Shown here piece by piece: positions 28,428-39,001 of a stretch of 64,000 nucleotides of DNA. The DNA is taken from positions 3,162,001 to 3,226,000 of the forward strand of contig JAJHTX010000001.1 in NCBI GenBank assembly GCA_032164295.1, given 5' to 3'. A program made the translations under genes and the position numbers. Numbering within the stretch: position 1 is the stretch's first letter; each line of letters starts with the position of its first letter. This DNA is from Inonotus obliquus (taxonomy: Eukaryota; Basidiomycota; Agaricomycetes; Hymenochaetales; Hymenochaetaceae). The notes beneath the pieces were generated by a model. The model was not told where the DNA came from, did not search any database, and saw nothing but the letters and a program-made list of their open reading frames with translations.

Positions 28428-29811
28428 CAAACTGCCTTTAACACAAGAGCAGTTAGCGGCGCTCCCCTCCAACTCCGTCGTCGACGAGCAGGACAACGTT
28501 ACAGTCACCGACAAACTAGGCAATAAGTTCGAATCCTGGTGGTCGCCGACTAGCAAGTCTTGGGTGTCGTGGGATAACGACGAACACACAAAGACTTTCA
28601 GGTGGAAGCCGAGAAATCCGTCACCACCGACAGCTGCCCCCACACCACCGCCTCGATCTCCCACTCTCTCGTCGCCGTCTCTACCTTCGACGTCGACTGC
28701 CTTTGGACTGACACGAACTTCGTCGAACCCTCGAACGACGATGTCATCCCTCACCGCCGAACAAATCCAGGACTTCGCCGCTCTAGTCGCGGCGGCGATG
28801 TCTGCTCAACAGAGACAAGCGCCTAAACAGTCGACGATGAAAGATCTTGGGATCGCACCGCCGACGCCTTTCGCTGGAGGCAAAGACTACCTCCGATTCC
28901 GTCGAGAATGTTTGGCGTACATTAGCGCCGACGATACTGGCTCGATCTTCGTCAACGACAAGAAGAAGATCTCCTTCGTGCTGTCGTACATGAAGGAAGG
29001 CACAGCATCGACGTGGGCTCAAAACTACTACGACGGAATAACGAATGACCAGGGTGCGATAACGATTGTCGACACCTTTAAGAAGTTCCTTGAAAAGATC
29101 GACCAGTCCTTTAAGGACCCTGGCGAGAAGGACCGAGCGTACACTCGGTGGACGGAGATGCGCCAAGGAAACGCCGACGCCGGTGTCTTCCTCGCCAATT
29201 TCGAGATTGCAATGAGTCAAGCAGGAGTCAAAACGACGGACGTCAATGTCGTGCTTCCGCAGCTGAAGAAGGCTCTTCGTGAGGAGGTAGCGACGGCGAT
29301 CATTCGTCTCCCGACGAAGCCGACGAATTATGACATGATGAAAGGGTACGCCATCGTGTTTGACGCGAACGAGCGCGAAGTTCGTCAACTGCGTAACCAG
29401 AAGACACCGACGCAACCACTACCGCGTCGACAAGTCCACCCGCCAGCACCACAACAGCCGGCCCTGTTCGATCCTTCGCGCGGCGACAAAAAGGATGCGA
29501 CGGGAATTACCTTCGGGGGCCAAGGCGAACCGATGCAGGACATCCTTCGACGGCTTCGTCGCGAAGGAAGGTGTTTCCAGTGTGGCAAACAAGGCCACAT
29601 CTCCGCAAATTGTCCGACACCGACGACCAAACAACAAGTTCGTGCGGTCGTCGCCGAATTATCCGAGCAGGCGAAGGAACTGCTTCGTGAGGTTTTGTTC
29701 GCGGACGCTGACGTGGAAGCGGCAAGGGCAGCAGCTGCTCGTCGATTGCAAGAAGAAGAAGTTGTCGATGAAAGTAATCCCGACGACGAGGATTTTTCGA
29801 TCAGCCAGTAG
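28414..29811 (+). CDS. gag: Element B Gag
   Basis: The frame is open from 28414 and the first ATG is at 28741 (MSSLTAEQIQDF). A capsid-like domain (about 28840-29340, with FAGGKDYLRFRRECLAY near its start) is followed by a CCHC knuckle C-F-Q-C-G-K-Q-G-H-I-S-A-N-C at about 29573-29614 and an acidic tail. It overlaps the pol frame (open from 29778) by 34 nt. Pol is in the -1 frame. A T5 run in GATTTTTCG just before the stop could allow slippage, but no canonical heptamer is seen. The upstream 28206-28427 ORF is probably its real N terminus. Confidence 0.85.
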   Translation, partial: PADVDKLPLTQEQLAALPSNSVVDEQDNVTVTDKLGNKFESWWSPTSKSWVSWDNDEHTKTFRWKPRNPSPPTAAPTPPPRSPTLSSPSLPSTSTAFGLTRTSSNPRTTMSSLTAEQIQDFAALVAAAMSAQQRQAPKQSTMKDLGIAPPTPFAGGKDYLRFRRECLAYISADDTGSIFVNDKKKISFVLSYMKEGTASTWAQNYYDGITNDQGAITIVDTFKKFLEKIDQSFKDPGEKDRAYTRWTEMRQGNADAGVFLANFEIAMSQAGVKTTDVNVVLPQLKKALREEVATAIIRLPTKPTNYDMMKGYAIVFDANEREVRQLRNQKTPTQPLPRRQVHPPAPQQPALFDPSRGDKKDATGITFGGQGEPMQDILRRLRREGRCFQCGKQGHISANCPTPTTKQQVRAVVAELSEQAKELLREVLFADADVEAARAAAARRLQEEEVVDESNPDDEDFSISQ

Positions 29812-32800
29812 ATGACGTCGGTGTCACTGGCTTAGGTTTCTCAAACTCTTCACTTCGATCCCCTGTAAATTATAATTCGTCAAATGTACAATTATTAGAT
29901 GCGACGTCTGCAAATAAAATTGGCGAATTAAAAAATCAGATCGAAAGCGAACCGTTTGAAGAAAATGAATCCGACAATGATGACTTTGAGCTTCTCCTCG
30001 ACGAACTCGTCAAAGGCCCGGTCGTCCGAAAGATAAATAAGGAAACCCCGGCAAAAGCTCGAGACGAGCTGGATCTTTACGTCGACATAATCCTGGATGA
30101 TGGAAGAGTATTAGATGCTCATGCGTTGATAGACTCGGGTTGTACAGACTCGTATATCGATGCAGGTTTTGTTGAAAGATACCAAATCCCGACGCTGAAA
30201 CTCCCGACTGCGACGAACGTCATGAATGCTGATGGAACACCAAATGAAGGAGGCAAGATGACGCAATACGTCGAGCTAAACCTCCGAATTGAGAATCATG
30301 AGGAAAGGGTACGCCTACCCGTTCTTACGATCTCGACGTCGAATCTATTCCTGGGTTATTCGTGGTTGAGCAAACACAACCCGTCGATTGATTGGAGGTG
30401 TGGACACATCAACTTCGACAAATGCCCGACGTCTTGCAAACAGCACGATGTTCCTAAGGCCCGTTACATCATCCCTCAGCGAAGACCATCATCGGAGTTA
30501 CCGTATTTAAGGGAGTACTACGACGTTTTCAGCGAAGAAAACTTTGAGCGGCTACCAGAGCATAGAGTGTGGGACCACGTCATCGACCTGAAACCGGACT
30601 TTAAACCGTCCGATTGTAAGGTCTACCCCTTGAGTGTGAAGGAACGCGAAGAACTACGGGCTTTCATCGACGAAAATCTCAAGTCAGGACGTATACGTGA
30701 ATCATCGTCTCCCATGTCATCCCCTTTCTTCTTCATCAAGAAAGCCGATGGTTCGTTAAGAGCTATCCAAGATTACAGGAAGCTCAACGAAGGAACGATT
30801 AAAAACAAATATCCTCTACCACTCATTGGTGAACTTGTTGATAAGGTCAAAACGGCTAAGGTTATTTCGAAACTCGACGTCAGATGGGGATACTATAATA
30901 TCCGCATCAGAGAAGGTGACGAATGGAAGGCGGCCTTTAGAACGAACGAGGGACTTTTCGAACCCACCGTCATGTTCTTTGGCCTGTGCAACGCGCCGGC
31001 CACCTTCCAGACGTTCGTCAATCACATCTTCAGAGACCTGATCGGACAAGGAAAGATAGTCATTTACCTCGACGATATCCTCATCTTCTCGGAAAATGTC
31101 GAAGAACACCGACGACTAGTCAAACAGGTACTCAGCGTGCTGAGGGAGCATAAGCTGTATCTGAAATCGACGAAGTGCGAGTTCGAAGTGTCAACGGTGA
31201 AGTTCCTCGGATACATCCTCGGTAATGGTGAGGTACGCATGGATCCTACAAAGATCGACGCAGTCGCCGAATGGCCCGTTCCAAAGAACAAGAAACAGCT
31301 ACAACAGTTTCTTGGGCTCGGCAATTGGCTTCGACGATTCGTCAAAGGTTACAGTGCTGTCATCAAGCCGCTTACTCGTCTAACTGGAGACGTCGCATGG
31401 GAATGGACTCCACAGGAACAGGCAGCCTTTGAGGAAATCAAACAAAGGTTGACCAGCGCTCCCGTCCTAGCGATCCCAAACGACGACGACCCGTTCCGAG
31501 TAGAAACCGACGCATCGGACTTTGCGACTGGAGGTGTCTTACTCCAGAAGCAGGAGAGCGTGTGGAGGGTAATCGCCTACAGGTCCCAAACGTTGTCGCC
31601 AGCCGAACGAAATTACCAGATCTACGACAAAGAGCTTCTTGCAGTCGTCCAAGCATTGACGGAATGGAGGCAGTACCTCCTAGGCGCCAAACACCCCGTC
31701 GAACTTTGGACAGATCATGCGAACCTGACGTACTTTAGGAAGCCGCAAGATCTAAACCGTCGACAAGCTCGTTGGTCCTTGTTTTTGTCGGAATTCGATC
31801 TCATGTTCGTTCACAAACCAGGTACAACCATGACAAAGGCAGACGCTCTCTCCCGTCGGTATGACTACGACGAAGGGAAGGAGGACAACCAGGGGCTGAT
31901 GCTGTTGAAGGACGAATGGTTTAAGGCTAGGGCTGTCGTAGAAACGACGCGGACAATGTTGGAACAACGGATCAAGGATGCCGGTGAAGGACTGGAGCCC
32001 AGGATGGATGGCCGACTTGTCGTACCGATCGAATTGATCGAAGACGTCTTAAAGGAATACCACGACTCGCCGTTAGCAGGACACCCAGGTCAGACCAAGA
32101 CTTGGAAATCCATCGGTCAGAAATACTGGTGGCCTGGATTAATCCAAGACGTTGTCAAATATGTCAAGGGCTGCGACGTTTGCCAAAGAACTAAACCGTC
32201 TAGACAACCGAAACGACGTACCTTACATCCGCACGACATCCCTGAAGGCCCATGGCAAACGATATCGGTCGATTTCATTGGTGAACTTCCTGAGTCAAAT
32301 GGTTACAACGCGATCTGCGTCATCGTCGACAAGTTTTCAAAGCAAATACATGCGATTCCGACGACGACGAAGATAACGGCTCAAGGAACGGCAAGACTCT
32401 ACAGGGACCACGTCTTCAGGTTACACGGACTCCCCAAAAAGATCGTCCATGATCGAGGTCCCCAATTCGACGCCGACTTCATGAAAGAGCTTTACAAGCT
32501 CCTTCATATCGAAGGAAATCCATCGACGGCCTATCATCCTCAAACTGACGGACAAACAGAGCGAGTTAATCAAGAACTCGAACTGTACTTGAGGATGTAC
32601 GTCAATCATCGACAGTCGGATTGGTCGGAATGGCTGGCGCTTGCGGAGTTCGCCTACAACAACCGGGAACATTCGTCGACAAAAATGTCTCCTTTCTTCG
32701 TCAATACGGGCCTTAACCCCCTTAATCCAGGAACGATTCAAACAACGTCAAAAAACCTGTCAACGGAAGAGTTTGCCAAAGAACTCAAGGAGGCACATTC

Positions 32801-33422
32801 TCAAGCAAAAGAGAACCTTGAAAAGGCAAACAACGCTATGAAAAAAGCACACGATCGACAGGCGGCCGATGTCGTTGAATATCAGGTTGAAGACAAGGTT
32901 ATGTTAGACGGACGAAACATTACGACGGTCAGACCAACTCGGAAGTTTGCGGATAAATGGTACGGTCCTTTCGACGTCATGGAGAAAGTCGGCGCAGCAG
33001 CGTACAAACTCAAGCTGCCAAAGACGTGGAAGAAGGTACACTCCGTCTTCAACGAGGTACTTCTTAAACCGTACGTCGACCCATCGTTTGAAGGACAGAA
33101 GAAGCCACCCCCACCTCCACCAGAACTTATCGACGGCGAAGAAGAATACGAAGTCGAAGAAATTCTAGACTCACGCGAACATAGAGGAAAGTTACAATTC
33201 CTCGTCCGTTGGAAAGGTTACGATGAAACTACCTGGGAACCCCGCGATAACCTCGTTCCAAATTCTAACGAGGCTATCGATGACTTCTATAAGCTACACC
33301 CAGGAGCCCCTCGAGTCTTCGCCGCACGTCTAGGTCTTTCGACGTTTAAACCGATTTTTCGTTACACGGAGCCGGATCGAACCCATGGTTGGTCGGGTCG
33401 CCCAACCTTAAGAGGGGGGTGA
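29778..33422 (+). CDS. pol: Element B Pol: protease, RT, RNase H, integrase, chromodomain
   Basis: The frame is open from 29778 with no early ATG, so it is expected as a Gag-Pol frameshift product of about 1210 codons. Protease D-S-G lies at about 30132. RT has Y-L-D-D at about 31065 and RNase H has ETDASDFA at about 31504. The integrase HHCC finger (AGHPGQ...CDVCQ) is at about 32077-32190, with the D-D-E residues in VDFIGELP, HDRGPQF and GQTERVN. The chromodomain (YEVEEIL...WKGYDETTWEP) is at about 33148-33240. The stop codon at 33420 falls in the polypurine tract, next to the LTR. All motifs are intact. Confidence 0.9.
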   Translation, partial: SRRRGFFDQPVDDVGVTGLGFSNSSLRSPVNYNSSNVQLLDATSANKIGELKNQIESEPFEENESDNDDFELLLDELVKGPVVRKINKETPAKARDELDLYVDIILDDGRVLDAHALIDSGCTDSYIDAGFVERYQIPTLKLPTATNVMNADGTPNEGGKMTQYVELNLRIENHEERVRLPVLTISTSNLFLGYSWLSKHNPSIDWRCGHINFDKCPTSCKQHDVPKARYIIPQRRPSSELPYLREYYDVFSEENFERLPEHRVWDHVIDLKPDFKPSDCKVYPLSVKEREELRAFIDENLKSGRIRESSSPMSSPFFFIKKADGSLRAIQDYRKLNEGTIKNKYPLPLIGELVDKVKTAKVISKLDVRWGYYNIRIREGDEWKAAFRTNEGLFEPTVMFFGLCNAPATFQTFVNHIFRDLIGQGKIVIYLDDILIFSENVEEHRRLVKQVLSVLREHKLYLKSTKCEFEVSTVKFLGYILGNGEVRMDPTKIDAVAEWPVPKNKKQLQQFLGLGNWLRRFVKGYSAVIKPLTRLTGDVAWEWTPQEQAAFEEIKQRLTSAPVLAIPNDDDPFRVETDASDFATGGVLLQKQESVWRVIAYRSQTLSPAERNYQIYDKELLAVVQALTEWRQYLLGAKHPVELWTDHANLTYFRKPQDLNRRQARWSLFLSEFDLMFVHKPGTTMTKADALSRRYDYDEGKEDNQGLMLLKDEWFKARAVVETTRTMLEQRIKDAGEGLEPRMDGRLVVPIELIEDVLKEYHDSPLAGHPGQTKTWKSIGQKYWWPGLIQDVVKYVKGCDVCQRTKPSRQPKRRTLHPHDIPEGPWQTISVDFIGELPESNGYNAICVIVDKFSKQIHAIPTTTKITAQGTARLYRDHVFRLHGLPKKIVHDRGPQFDADFMKELYKLLHIEGNPSTAYHPQTDGQTERVNQELELYLRMYVNHRQSDWSEWLALAEFAYNNREHSSTKMSPFFVNTGLNPLNPGTIQTTSKNLSTEEFAKELKEAHSQAKENLEKANNAMKKAHDRQAADVVEYQVEDKVMLDGRNITTVRPTRKFADKWYGPFDVMEKVGAAAYKLKLPKTWKKVHSVFNEVLLKPYVDPSFEGQKKPPPPPPELIDGEEEYEVEEILDSREHRGKLQFLVRWKGYDETTWEPRDNLVPNSNEAIDDFYKLHPGAPRVFAARLGLSTFKPIFRYTEPDRTHGWSGRPTLRGG
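33411..33422 (+). other. Element B polypurine tract
   Basis: AGAGGGGGGTGA lies directly before the right LTR. It overlaps the pol stop codon. Confidence 0.8.
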
Positions 33423-33873
33423 TGTTACGACGTCTTTTCTCTTTTCCTCATACGGCCATTCTTTCTATTCGTCGACGCATATTTACTTTCATTTTAAATC
33501 ACGTTCCTTACTTAATCCCTACTGGCTTAGCTAATCACAATCTATAACAACTTTATCCCGCCATTCCCCTTTCTTCCCTTGTTTCTATTTGTCTTTGTTT
33601 ATACTGTACAGTTTATGTAAAGCTTTCCCGCGGCGTCTGGGTATATAAGGCTGGACTAGAGAGTGATCGTCTCTTCACTCTCTTGTTCTAGTACTATCAC
33701 CTACGTCGCAGGTAAGTCGTATCCCCCTCGTGTATTATATAGACGTGCTAAAATCTAGTACTATCACCTACGTCGCAGACTCCGGTCTCTTGTGATTAAG
33801 TGGTAGCTCGTCTTCTTGCTCGTCGACGTCTCTGATCCTCTGATCGACGTCTCTGACTGTGCAAGGCGTAACA
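33423..33873 (+). repeat. Element B 3' LTR
   Basis: The 451-bp partner of 27386-27836, TGTTACG...CGTAACA, followed by TTACC (33874-33878). No mismatch seen by eye. Confidence 0.95.
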
Positions 33874-33878
33874 TTACC

Positions 33879-36665
33879 GGAGTATTCAACCGGGCTAGTC
33901 TGGTTCGCATGGGTATTCCTAATGACAAGGCTGAAGCATGGGCGGCGGAACTCGAATACATGGTTCCGGCCGCGTTTTGGGAAGAGAGCTTTCGAAGCGA
34001 GGAGTCTGTGTCTGCCTGGGTAACGAGGTTTTGGACCAGCGCTCAACAAGCAACAAGCGCCTTAACCTACGAGACAACCTCTCAAAGGAAGGAGAAATGG
34101 TGGGATGAGGAGTGTGATCGACGGGTGAGGGAGAGTGCCCCGGACCTCCTGTACTGGCTGCGTGACAGGCGTGAGGCATGGTTCTACAAACGACGGGAGG
34201 AGGCGGGGAATGCGTCCCCATGGTCTTTCCATAGGGCGGGCCTACCGCGGCGGAAAGTCAATATTCCTACGCTGGTCGCTCCTTTCAGGGCGGTTCGACA
34301 CGTCGAAATTGCGCAGGCCTTCCGGCAACACTACTTCCCAGAGAGGAGGGACCCTATTGCAAACGTTCCCCTTCGGTCGGTCGGACACCAACATGATATT
34401 ACGGAAAGCGAGGTCCTTATCGCGCTTAGCGGCATGCCAACTAACAGTGCGCCAGGTCCCTCTGGTATGTCGTTCCAGGCACTGGAGCGGGTTATCCGGC
34501 GTCATTCGGCGTGTTTCACGCGCCTCTTCAACGGTATGATAGATTCAGGTTGCTTCCCGGCAGAACTGAAGCGATCTGTCGTGGCCATGGTTCGTAAACC
34601 CAAGCCATACCCACTGGACACCCCTAGGGCCTATCGTCCCATCTGCGTTGAAGAAGTCTTAGCGAAGGTCTTCGAGAGGGTTATTGCGACTCAGCTGCAG
34701 GCTATGCTTCACAGCAACCCTCTCTTCGATAAGAGGCAGTTCGGAGGTAGACGCGGCGCCTCGGTCATGACGGCCTGGCATGCGCTGTTGGCGGCATCGC
34801 AGGATGAGGAGGAAACGTACACTATGGTAGGCTTTGACATCCAGGGCTTCTTCGATACAGTTCGCCCAGAAGTCTTGCAAGGTAGTCTGGACGAGCTCGG
34901 AGTCCCGCAATCATGGACGAATGTCATTACGCGATTTACGGAACAGCGCCAAATCGCCTTCTCTTTCAATGGTCAGCGGTCGGCCTGGTTCACCAAGCCG
35001 AACATAGGCGTCCCGCAGGGATCCCCCATGTCTCCGGTCTTGGCCAATATAGCAGCCAATATAGAGATCAGACATTTGGACTTGACGCTCTTCTTTTATA
35101 TGGACGACGGCTTGCTCCTCACTCACGGAAGGAACTCTTTCCGACTCCTCCTCTCCACTCAAGAGGGTATAAGAAGAATAGACACAGCGCTAACAGCCAT
35201 AGGCTTGAATATCGACCCGACGTCCATCAAGGGCATCGCCAAAGGGAGGCATAGGGACTTTCTGAACGCCCCGCTAAATCTGAATGGTTTACAGATTGAG
35301 TGGGCAGGCGACGTGCTGAAGTGGCTGGGCATAGAAATGTCCTACACAGGAAGTTTCTTACCGCACGTGGTTTCTAGACGAAATGCGGCGAAACACACGT
35401 GGGATGCGTTGAGGTGGATGACGAGTCGTGCGCGAGGCGCTCGGCTCAAGACGATGCGGAGGTTTTACCAGAACGTTCTAGTTCCGGTCATGGCGTGGGG
35501 AGCGCCTATTTGGATGACTAAGCAATCAGAGCTTGCGGCCCGGTTTGAGGGGGCTCATAGACGAGCGCTTATGGATATGGGTGGTTGGCTCCCACTCACT
35601 AGGACGGACATCATGGAAATTCTCGCGGGTGTTCCCCCGATAGTTCTGACGCTGGCCTATACTGCCGAAACTCAGAACGCTAGGATAGAGGCTAGTCGAC
35701 TCGGATCCCCACCGGTCCGGGCAGAATACTGGAGGAGTATCTCTCGTCGCCCTACGCTTCCTGTTACGCATTTCCCGCACCCGGAGCATCGCTCAAGTTG
35801 GCACAGGGCTACGGCTCATATACTGGAGCACCCACTTCGGGAGCAAGGCCCAACTGTGTGGGTTTTCTCATCTGACAGCCCGAGAAGAGCGGAGGTCTGG
35901 TCGGATAACGGCGACGGCATGCTACATAAACAGGTCGCTTACCAGTCAACTCAGGATTTGGACTCCTTCTCCTTAGTCCTAGTATCTTTGGTTAAGTTTA
36001 TGTCTCTCTTTTTGATTCACCCGTTCACATATGTGCGCGCGATTCCTATTCGTATTTACGTTCCAGTCTCCTTTCGGACGGATCTACTTTCACCGGACTC
36101 TACAGTTTTGGCTATTATTGAACAGTTTACTAGTGCTAGCGCACAGTCTGGGGCCCGTTTTTCTTTCCGCGTTTGCCCCGCCCGCCTCTTTCCCGTCAAG
36201 CCTCCTTTGGAGAACGACGAGTTTGTTTTATTTCCGGCTGTTTCGGTCAATGGGGTCAAGGACTCTGCTTGCTCGGACATGATCAGGGCATGGAAGACGC
36301 TCGTACTCCAGGCGCGAACTGCGTCTTACCATACTATCGAAACACCGTCTCAGAGGCTTATCATTTCAAACCCGCGCCCGGTGCCTATCCACATCACGCA
36401 TACTACCATCTCCCGTGTAGGAGAAACTACGTCTCTCCGCCTTCTGGCGGGAGTTTCAGCAACAGGGGAATTCATGTCTCGTCTCAGTGACATGGACGCA
36501 GATTGCGCCAACTGTAACGTCCTGGATACGATTACGCATCGTCTACTAGAGTGCCCGAGATACTGGGGTTTCTTTCCTCGTGCGCAAACGTTGGATTGGT
36601 TTCACCGATTCAACAACCTGCTCGCTTCGACTACTCGTTTAGTTGAAGTGTTCCAACCACCATGA
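33879..36665 (+). pseudogene. LINE ORF2, 3' segment: reverse transcriptase and C-terminal CCHC
   Basis: This continues the endonuclease segment in phase after element B and one TTACC are removed. RT blocks are seen: LEEVLAKVFERV, the palm GFDIQGFFDTV, GVPQGSPMSPVLAN (about 35007), and F-Y-M-D-D at about 35094, where many LINEs have Y/F-A-D-D. A poorly conserved region follows, then a terminal C-x2-C-x6-H-x4-C motif (CANCNVLDTITHRLLEC, about 36505-36555). No internal stop is seen. As a separated fragment it cannot be made from ORF2's own start. Confidence 0.85.
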
Positions 36666-36960
36666 AGGAGGATACGGTTTTTACATCCCTTCGGGGGTGA
36701 CGTTTTCCTTTTGTCCCGACTCATGGCTAGAGTGAAGAGCATAGCGAAGGGGACTGTACTCGTTTCTCTTATCTGGAATGTGGGAGGTTGCTGACTGTAC
36801 CCGTTCTCTTTGGAGTGTGGGAGGTTGCTGACTGTACCCGTTTTTCTTATTTGGGATGTGGGAGGTTTCCTTTTGTGTTCGTTTTAGTTTACCTTAGTTT
36901 AGGTTTAGTTTGTAAATGGTCACAAGCCATTCTTATTATTACAAATGAAATATTGTTAAC
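36666..36960 (+). other. LINE 3' UTR with internal repeats
   Basis: Three imperfect copies of a roughly 45-bp unit containing GTGGGAGGTTGCTGACTGTACCCG (about 36737-36880), then an AT-rich end (TATTACAAATGAAATATTG). The end lies about 20-30 bp before the next gene's ATG. Confidence 0.6.
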
Positions 36961-36981
36961 ATCCGTTGCTTCATCACCAAC

Positions 36982-38543
36982 ATGACAGACAACCACATTC
37001 TGGTCGAGGAAGAACTCCAGGTCTTGGAGGCGATTTATCCCGACTACATCCTCGAGTGCAAGTCGAAGACCGTTCGTCTCGAGGTCCCGGTTGAGCTTGG
37101 TACCCCTCGTCGTGTCTCAGTCATCATAGATCACCAGTCTAACTTTAGCGATCCACCCATCAAGCCATCGAGCATCGACTTATCATACTTACCCCCAATC
37201 ATTCTCTGCATTCATCTCCCTGATGAGTATCCTTCGGATTGCCCGCCAGCTGTAATGTCACTACATGCAACTCATTCATGGCTTCCTAATGAGGCACAGC
37301 TTGCATCACTTCTCCGCGAAACATGGGTGGAAAGTGAATTCGCATTGTGCGATTGGGTCGAGCTGGTACGTAGTGGAGAGTTCCTTGAGCGACTGCAGCT
37401 AGTCAACGAAGCCGGAGTCATACGGTAGGTACGAATCTGACTAACTTGCAGAGCAATATCCCGATTGGCTGAGAATAGGCTCCCACACACAGGATCACAG
37501 CCATTGCTACCACAACTTCTGCTGGCTCATGATGCGAATGCAGCGAATAAAAAGTTCTCGCAGAATGCCTATTCTTGTTCAATTTGCTTTACGTCAGTAA
37601 AGGGCGCTCGATGCGTACAACTGGAATGCTCGCATGTCTTTTGTCGTAATTGTTTGCAAGAATTCTGGAGCTTCTGCATAGCCGAAGGGTCTGTTGAGAG
37701 AGTAGGCTGTGCGGATCCCACGTGTGTCAAAGCAGGGAGACCAGCCAACGAAGAGGAGGTGAGGCGGGTCGTGACTGACAAGGAGGTCATACGATGGAAG
37801 TGGCTGCGGACTAAGAAGGAGATAGAGAAAGGTTGAGTAGACATTCGTCTCCATAAGAAAGCATGGAACTAATCACTGATCAGACCCCAGTATTATTCAT
37901 TGTCCTATTCTGACGTGTCAATCTGTCGTTCCCAAGCCTCCGACAGATCCCAAGGCGTCGTCTGCTTGGGGCAGGTTCCGGAGCTGTCCTTCCTGTGGCT
38001 TCAATTTCTGTTCTTTTTGCAAGCATACTTGGTACGTGCCACACGTTTTCCGAAATGTACTACTGAATAACTCGATCCAACGTTCATCAGGCACGGCCCT
38101 GTATCCGCATGCCCAAAGTCTATTACGCACTCGTTGGTCATGGAATACCTAGATCTCCCAGAAGGCTCTTCGGAACGAGCAGTTCTAGAAATAAAATTCG
38201 GAAAGGGAGTCTTATTAAAGCTCGTAAAAGATTACGAGGACGAGAAGTCGACAAACGAATGGCTGCAGAACTCGACAACGGCCTGCCCAGGATGCCATGT
38301 TCTCGTCGAGAAATCATTAGGGTGTAATCATGTGGGTCTGGTAGTTCCATCTGAGTTCTTGGATGACTGACCAGGTTTCTCCTGCAGATGATGTGCGCAA
38401 AGTGTCAACAGCATTTCTGTTTTCGATGCGGGGCAAGACTAATAGCGAGTAATCCTTATGCCCATTTTTCTGCTCGAGGATCGGAATGCTATGGGAAACT
38501 CTTTGACAAAAAGCAGAGTGCGGAAGAATTTGAAGATCTGTAG
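36982..38543 (+). CDS. RWD-RBR E3 ubiquitin ligase (RNF14/ITT1 family)
   Basis: Predicted exons: 36982-37424, 37452-37831, 37884-38031, 38091-38331, 38388-38543, all phase-consistent, giving 455 aa. An N-terminal RWD domain (residues about 5-130, with the YP turn in LEAIYPDYI) is followed by RING1 from C190 (CSIC...C-S-H-V-F-C), an IBR region (CPSCGFNFCSFCKHTW), and RING2 from C389 with the G-C-N-H-M-M-C motif. C402 is the likely catalytic cysteine that accepts ubiquitin. This order is that of RNF14, which acts on stalled ribosomes in animals. A translation-linked role here is inference. Introns 2-4 are 52-59 nt, but intron 1 is only 27 nt. The ATG lies only about 20-30 bp after the LINE. Confidence 0.9.
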
Positions 38544-39001
38544 TGACTCATTTTTCTGTTTTTATTTTCAGGAGGCTAGAATATTAATCTTTACTGTACA
38601 CTGCTTTCGCTATCAATAGAGTCATTCAGAGTAATATCATACGACGTGAAGTGAAAATTTCTGAGGATGTCTCGGTCTGTGCATTTCACGTGACCCTTAC
38701 CGAGTGAGACGGATTTGTGGAATGCCGTTCTCGTACTCGTACGTCCCTCTCCTCATCATCGACGGTCACCGCATGCCCGCGCTAGTGCACTGAGCGGTGC
38801 TGAGTGTACTCCTTTTCTGTTGCTCTTGCTTTTATTTTCTTTCTTGTTGCTAGCGCCTTTCTTTACCTTGTCGGTGTTTTTTAAGCTTCGAGGCGTCAGC
38901 ACTATATCCTCTTCGCTATACCCCTTGTCATCCATACCCACCAAAGCAAGGTTCCCCAGCGAGTGGCAAGCGCAGCGGACCAGTTGTCCGCATTTACAGA
39001 C
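38544..39001 (+). promoter_or_regulatory. Intergenic region, promoter of the KH gene
   Basis: No gene. A long C/T-rich tract (about 38800-38880), common in highly transcribed fungal promoters, precedes the KH gene. No clear TATA box is seen. Confidence 0.4.

Larger units (their letters stand above)
27386..33873 (+). mobile_element. Element B: complete 6.5-kb chromovirus-type LTR retrotransposon
   Basis: 451-bp LTRs with perfect 7-bp inverted ends (TGTTACG...CGTAACA), TSD TTACC, a self-complementary PBS, gag with a zinc knuckle, pol with a chromodomain, and a polypurine tract overlapping the pol stop. No LTR difference was seen by eye, so the insertion is recent. The gag N-terminal part is in a different frame from the rest, so this copy may or may not be active. 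Confidence 0.95.
25269..36960 (+). mobile_element. Non-LTR (LINE) retrotransposon, split by element B
   Basis: ORF1 with three C-rich zinc knuckles and ORF2 with an AP-type endonuclease, RT and a terminal CCHC motif, followed by a repeated 3' UTR ending just before the RBR ligase gene. Element B lies between the endonuclease and RT. The 5' border is uncertain: the ORF1 frame opens at 25272 and has no ATG before 25464, so the copy may be 5'-truncated. The layout fits the Tad/Jockey-like LINEs of fungi. Confidence 0.8.

Noticed and set aside
28517..28532. tRNA B-box-like AGTTCGAATCC
   Set aside because: It lies in gag coding text (KFESWW) and no cloverleaf can be formed around it.
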